DNA of 64,000 nt from Clostridia bacterium (GTDB lineage: Bacteria > Bacillota > Clostridia > Christensenellales > Aristaeellaceae), in the NCBI GenBank assembly GCA_017550745.1, contig JAFZOG010000106.1, positions 38,256-102,255 on the forward strand. Direction: 5' to 3'. The translations under genes and the position numbers were made by a program. Positions 60,772-64,000 of this stretch are shown in pieces. The notes under the pieces were generated by a model, which made no database searches, was not told where the DNA came from, and saw only the letters and a list, made by a program, of their open reading frames with translations. Every line of letters starts with the position of its first letter. Position 1 is the stretch's first letter.

Positions 60772-62598
60772 ATGGAACAAACCATTGACCGAAGCAAACG
60801 CATGAACCGGGCGAAGGGGCGGATCCGGGCATGGCTGGCCAAGCCCGCCAACGTGATCCTGCTCATTTTTCTGATCACCCTGGCGGTGCTGACGCTGTAC
60901 CCGCTGCTTACCATGCTGATGGAAACGGTCACCATCCACGTGGGCCGCGAAGCGCGGGCGGCGAAGCAAAGTGCGGGGGACTTTTCCTTTTACCATTTCC
61001 AGCGCCTGTTCGCCACGGCGGAGAACGACTACAGCTGGATCCAGTTTTACCAGCCCTTCCTGAACACGCTGATCGTGTCGCTGGCCTCGTCGCTGATCGC
61101 CATCCTGTTCGGCGGCGTGGTGGCGTTCCTGGTGACGCGCACGAACCTGAAGTATAAAAAGTTTGTGTCCGCCGTGTTCACATTTCCCTACATCATGCCC
61201 TCCTGGACGCTGGCGCTGTTCTGGGAAGCCTTCTTCAAGAACGTGAACATCGGGCTCAAAACCTCCAACGGCATCATGGCCGCCGTATTCGGCATCTATA
61301 TGCCGGAGTGGTTCGTGTACGGCGCCTTCCCCATCGCGCTGGTGCTGGGGCTGCACTACGCGCCGTTTGCCTACATCCTGATCGGCGGCATCCTGCGCAA
61401 CATGGACGCCAACCTGGAGGAAGCGGCCACCATCCTCAAGACCAGCCGGCCGCGCATCATCTGGCGCATCACCCTGCCCATCGTGAAGCCCGCCATGCTG
61501 AGCACCTTCCTGCTGGTGTTCGCCAGCTCCATGAGCGCCTATTCCGTGCCCGTGTTCCTGGGCTCGCCGGTGCGCTACTACGTGCTGTCCACCAAAATGA
61601 AATCCCTCATGGACAGCTATCCCGGCCAGGCGTACATCATCGTGGGCGTTATGATCCTCTTCGGCGTGGCCATCCTGCTGCTCAACCAGAAGGTGACCAA
61701 CAGCCGCAAGCAGTTCACCACCGTGACGGGAAAGAGCGGCCAGATCAGCAAGATCAACCTGGGCAAGGCCAACCGGCCCGTGGCCATCCTGCTGGTGTTC
61801 GTGCTGCTGCTGGTGGCCGTGGTGCCGCTGGTGACATTCGCCATGGAATCCATCATCATCAAGGCCGGGGACTACAGCCTGAGCAACATGACCCTGGACT
61901 TCTGGATCGGCACCGATCTGTCCACCCGCCTGGACCAGGGCGACAGCACGGGCATCCTGCTGAACCCCAAGGTCTGGAACGCGCTGGGCTTCAGCCTGGG
62001 CCTGGCCGTCACCTGCGCGGTGGTGGCGGGCACCTGCGGCATCCTGGTGGGCTACGGCGTGGCAAAGCGCCGGGGCAGCCGGCTGGCCTCCTGGGTCAAC
62101 TCCCTGTCCTTCTTCCCGTACCTCATGCCCTCCCTGGCTTTCGGCGCGATCTACCTGGCGATGAGCAGCAAGATCCCGTGGCTGCGGGGCTTCCTGCTGC
62201 TGGCGCTGGTGGGCTCGGTGAAATACCTGCCCTTCGCCTCCCGCTCCGGCGTGAACGCCATGCTGCAGCTCTCCGGCGAGATCGAGGAAGCTGCCGTGAT
62301 CACCGGCGTGCCCTGGTGGAAGCGGATGGTGCGGGTCATCTTTCCCATCCAGAAATCAAGTTTCCTCAGCGGCTACCTGCTGCCCATGGTCAGCTGCATG
62401 CGTGAGCTTTCTCTGTTCGTCCTGCTGGTGCCCACCAGCAACACCATCCTCACCACCATGCTGATGCAGTATTCGGAAAAGGGCTGGGCCCAGTTCGGCA
62501 ATGCCATCAACCTGCTCATCATCATCGTGGTGCTGCTGGTGAACTTCCTCGTCAACAAGCTGACGGGCGCATCCATCGATAAGGGGGTCGGCGGTTAA
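60772..62598 (+). CDS. ABC importer permease, two fused permease domains
   Basis: A 608-residue membrane protein with about twelve helices in two homologous halves. Each half has an EAA loop that contacts the ATPase: EEAATILKTSRPRIIWRI at about 220 and EEAAVITGVPWWKRMVRV at about 505. Fused permeases of this kind serve Fe(III) (FbpB) and 2-aminoethylphosphonate importers. AAGGGAGG precedes the ATG. The ATPase gene begins one base after its stop. Confidence 0.92.
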   Translation: MEQTIDRSKRMNRAKGRIRAWLAKPANVILLIFLITLAVLTLYPLLTMLMETVTIHVGREARAAKQSAGDFSFYHFQRLFATAENDYSWIQFYQPFLNTLIVSLASSLIAILFGGVVAFLVTRTNLKYKKFVSAVFTFPYIMPSWTLALFWEAFFKNVNIGLKTSNGIMAAVFGIYMPEWFVYGAFPIALVLGLHYAPFAYILIGGILRNMDANLEEAATILKTSRPRIIWRITLPIVKPAMLSTFLLVFASSMSAYSVPVFLGSPVRYYVLSTKMKSLMDSYPGQAYIIVGVMILFGVAILLLNQKVTNSRKQFTTVTGKSGQISKINLGKANRPVAILLVFVLLLVAVVPLVTFAMESIIIKAGDYSLSNMTLDFWIGTDLSTRLDQGDSTGILLNPKVWNALGFSLGLAVTCAVVAGTCGILVGYGVAKRRGSRLASWVNSLSFFPYLMPSLAFGAIYLAMSSKIPWLRGFLLLALVGSVKYLPFASRSGVNAMLQLSGEIEEAAVITGVPWWKRMVRVIFPIQKSSFLSGYLLPMVSCMRELSLFVLLVPTSNTILTTMLMQYSEKGWAQFGNAINLLIIIVVLLVNFLVNKLTGASIDKGVGG

Positions 62599-62599
62599 T

Positions 62600-63697
62600 A
62601 TGCCGGAAATCATACTGAAAAACGTAGCCAAGCGTTTTGGCAAATTCGTGGCTGTGGACAACCTGAACCTGAACATCCCCAGCAATTCCTTCATCACCCT
62701 GCTTGGCCCCTCCGGCTGCGGCAAAACCACCACCCTGCGCATGATCGCCGGGCTGGAAACGCCCACGGAGGGCAGCATTAGCATCGACGGCAAGGTGGTA
62801 TTCGACGCGGACAAGGGCATCAACCTGCCGCCCAACAAGCGGGACGTTGGCTTCCTGTTCCAGAACTACGCCCTCTGGCCCCACATGACCGTGTACCAGA
62901 ACATCGCCTTCGGCCTGGAAAACCTGAAATGGGATAAGAAACGCATTCAGGAGCGGGTGAAGGAGCTGCTGGAGATGCTGCGCATCGGGCAGTTTGAGAA
63001 GCGCTATCCCAGCGAGCTGTCCGGCGGCCAGCAGCAGCGCGTCGCCATCGCCCGCACCCTGGCCCCGGGGCCCAAGGTGCTGTTCATGGACGAGCCGCTG
63101 AGCAACCTGGACGCCAAGCTCCGCATGGAAATGCGCACGGAGCTCAAGCGCCTGCACCGGGATACGGACTCCACCTTCGTCTACGTGACCCACGACCAGC
63201 TGGAGGCCATGACCCTGTCCACCAAGGTCTGCATCATGGAGACCGGCATATTGCAGCAGTACGCCCCGCCGCTGGAAATGTACAATAACCCCGCCAACCT
63301 CTTTGTGGCTGACTTCATGGGCAACCCCACCATGAACTTCATCGACGGCCATCTGTCCGCAGACGGCACCGTGTCCTTTGGCGGCATGAAAGCCCGCTTC
63401 GAAGCCCAGGATCCGGGAGCGCTGCGCGACCAGGACGTGGTGGTCGGCATCCGGCCCGAGTATATCCACATCGACGAGGACGGCGCTGTGGAAGCCACCG
63501 TCTATTCCACCCTGCCCTCCGGCATGGAAACCACCGTGAAGCTGGATGTGAACGGCGCTTCCCTCACCGCCGTGGTCTTCGGCGACGTGGACTACCCCGT
63601 GGACGCCAAGGTGAAAATCGGTTTCCATAAAGCCGCCGTGATCTTTGATAAGAAGGACGGGAAGAATATCGCACGGGGGAAGCTGACGCTGGTTTGA
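62600..63697 (+). CDS. ABC importer ATPase (FbpC/PotA-like)
   Basis: A 365-residue ATPase. Walker A GPSGCGKTT (about 34-42), signature LSGGQQQR, Walker B VLFMDEPLSNLDA and H-loop YVTHDQLE are all present. The C-terminal TOBE-type beta domain (about 240-365, VVGIRPEYIHI) is regulatory in the family. It is translationally coupled to the permease. No iron-regulator site is recognisable upstream. Confidence 0.95.
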   Translation: MPEIILKNVAKRFGKFVAVDNLNLNIPSNSFITLLGPSGCGKTTTLRMIAGLETPTEGSISIDGKVVFDADKGINLPPNKRDVGFLFQNYALWPHMTVYQNIAFGLENLKWDKKRIQERVKELLEMLRIGQFEKRYPSELSGGQQQRVAIARTLAPGPKVLFMDEPLSNLDAKLRMEMRTELKRLHRDTDSTFVYVTHDQLEAMTLSTKVCIMETGILQQYAPPLEMYNNPANLFVADFMGNPTMNFIDGHLSADGTVSFGGMKARFEAQDPGALRDQDVVVGIRPEYIHIDEDGAVEATVYSTLPSGMETTVKLDVNGASLTAVVFGDVDYPVDAKVKIGFHKAAVIFDKKDGKNIARGKLTLV

Positions 63698-63723
63698 TAT
63701 TTTAAAGAGCACTTTAAGTCAGT

Positions 63724-64000
63724 AAAGGGATACGCTGGGCGCTGCGCGCGCCCAGACCTGCGGCAAGGGATTTCATCCCTTGCATCCCAATAGGCGAAAG
63801 CACTTCGTTGGGTAGAACCAGCTATTTTCGCCAGTCGATTCGGGGATGCGGAAGTTAGCGGCTTCTGGCCCAAGAAAGCCGGGAAAATCTCCAGGGGAAA
63901 GCTCGCTTTCCCCTGGGGATTATTCCCTGGCTTTCACCGGACGCTTTGCGTCCGGTCAGGCGGCTTTCAGCCGCCGGGCCAGAAGCATAACGTCGAAAGT
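63724..64000 (+). repeat. Multi-hairpin repeat, family B, copy at the window edge
   Basis: About 277 bases, the inverted match of 58,546-58,818. Stems CTGGGCGC / GCGCCCAG, GCAAGGGAT / ATCCCTTGC, GGCGAAAG region, GGGGAAAGC / GCTTTCCCC, CCGGACGC / GCGTCCGG and GGCGGCT / AGCCGCC all pair although several bases differ. It may continue past the window. Confidence 0.82.

Noticed and set aside
59090-63697. Calling the last ABC system an iron importer (fbpABC)
   Set aside because: Architecture fits Fe(III), polyamine or aminoethylphosphonate systems alike; the Tyr ligands of ferric binding proteins are not evident and no Fur-like site is visible.

Overview
The window looks like chromosome from an uncultured gut or rumen Clostridia-type bacterium (Bacillota). 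GC is high, roughly 60% by eye. It carries a single-chain glycyl-tRNA synthetase, a C+ type ribosomal protein L31 next to a DUF1385 gene and prmC, the UPF0237/UPF0210 pair, Hsp33, an LCP protein, an SLH-domain protein, YkuD and peptidoglycan-binding proteins, and several secreted proteins with Thr/Pro/Ala linkers or CxxCG repeats. The lineage is inferred from gene content; there is no rRNA or tRNA here to confirm it. Several promoters are near-consensus sigma-A type (TTGxxx-17-TATAAT).
Layout. (1) 1-12.6 kb, minus strand: a glycan-use locus with a beta-mannosidase (GH2, cut by the window edge), two GH3 beta-glycosidases (one with permuted domains) and a five-gene Opp/Dpp-family ABC importer. 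Together they fit uptake and cytoplasmic hydrolysis of beta-linked oligosaccharides. (2) 12.9-14.2 kb: a MATE exporter. (3) 14.3-18.6 kb, minus: an isolated phage packaging cassette (small unknown gene, terS, terL, portal) with its own promoter, a palindromic operator and a terminator, and no capsid genes. (4) 18.6-27.9 kb: an Rrf2 regulator, a hexapeptide acetyltransferase, an AraC regulator, an operon of dipeptidase, mtnN, dCMP deaminase, LCP, HAD phosphatase and rlmH, then GNAT and CAT-like acetyltransferases. (5) 28-34.8 kb, minus: three exported proteins with CxxCG repeats, with glyS among them. (6) 35.2-41.1 kb, plus: the far end of a phage late operon (tail fibres, one with an SGNH/DUF4886 domain, then endolysin and holin). 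One inversion of about 14.3-35.2 kb would make the two phage pieces collinear. (7) 41.5-58.1 kb: cell-wall and surface proteins, a sugar-transfer ATP-grasp protein, TPR and HEAT proteins, and a housekeeping run (hslO, UPF0210/UPF0237, prmC, DUF1385, rpmE). (8) 59.1-63.7 kb, plus: a three-gene ABC importer (binding protein, fused double permease, ATPase).
The most unusual content is in the intergenic DNA. Two families of multi-hairpin repeats recur (A at 41.2, 45.5 and 60.3 kb; B at 58.4, 58.5 and 63.7 kb). Their stems differ between copies but stay base-paired, which is the signature of a selected structure. Family B copies lie in inverted orientation on either side of the last ABC operon. There are also three 80-bp tandem repeats, each with an extended -10 motif, ahead of the UPF0237-UPF0210 pair, and two MITE-like elements.
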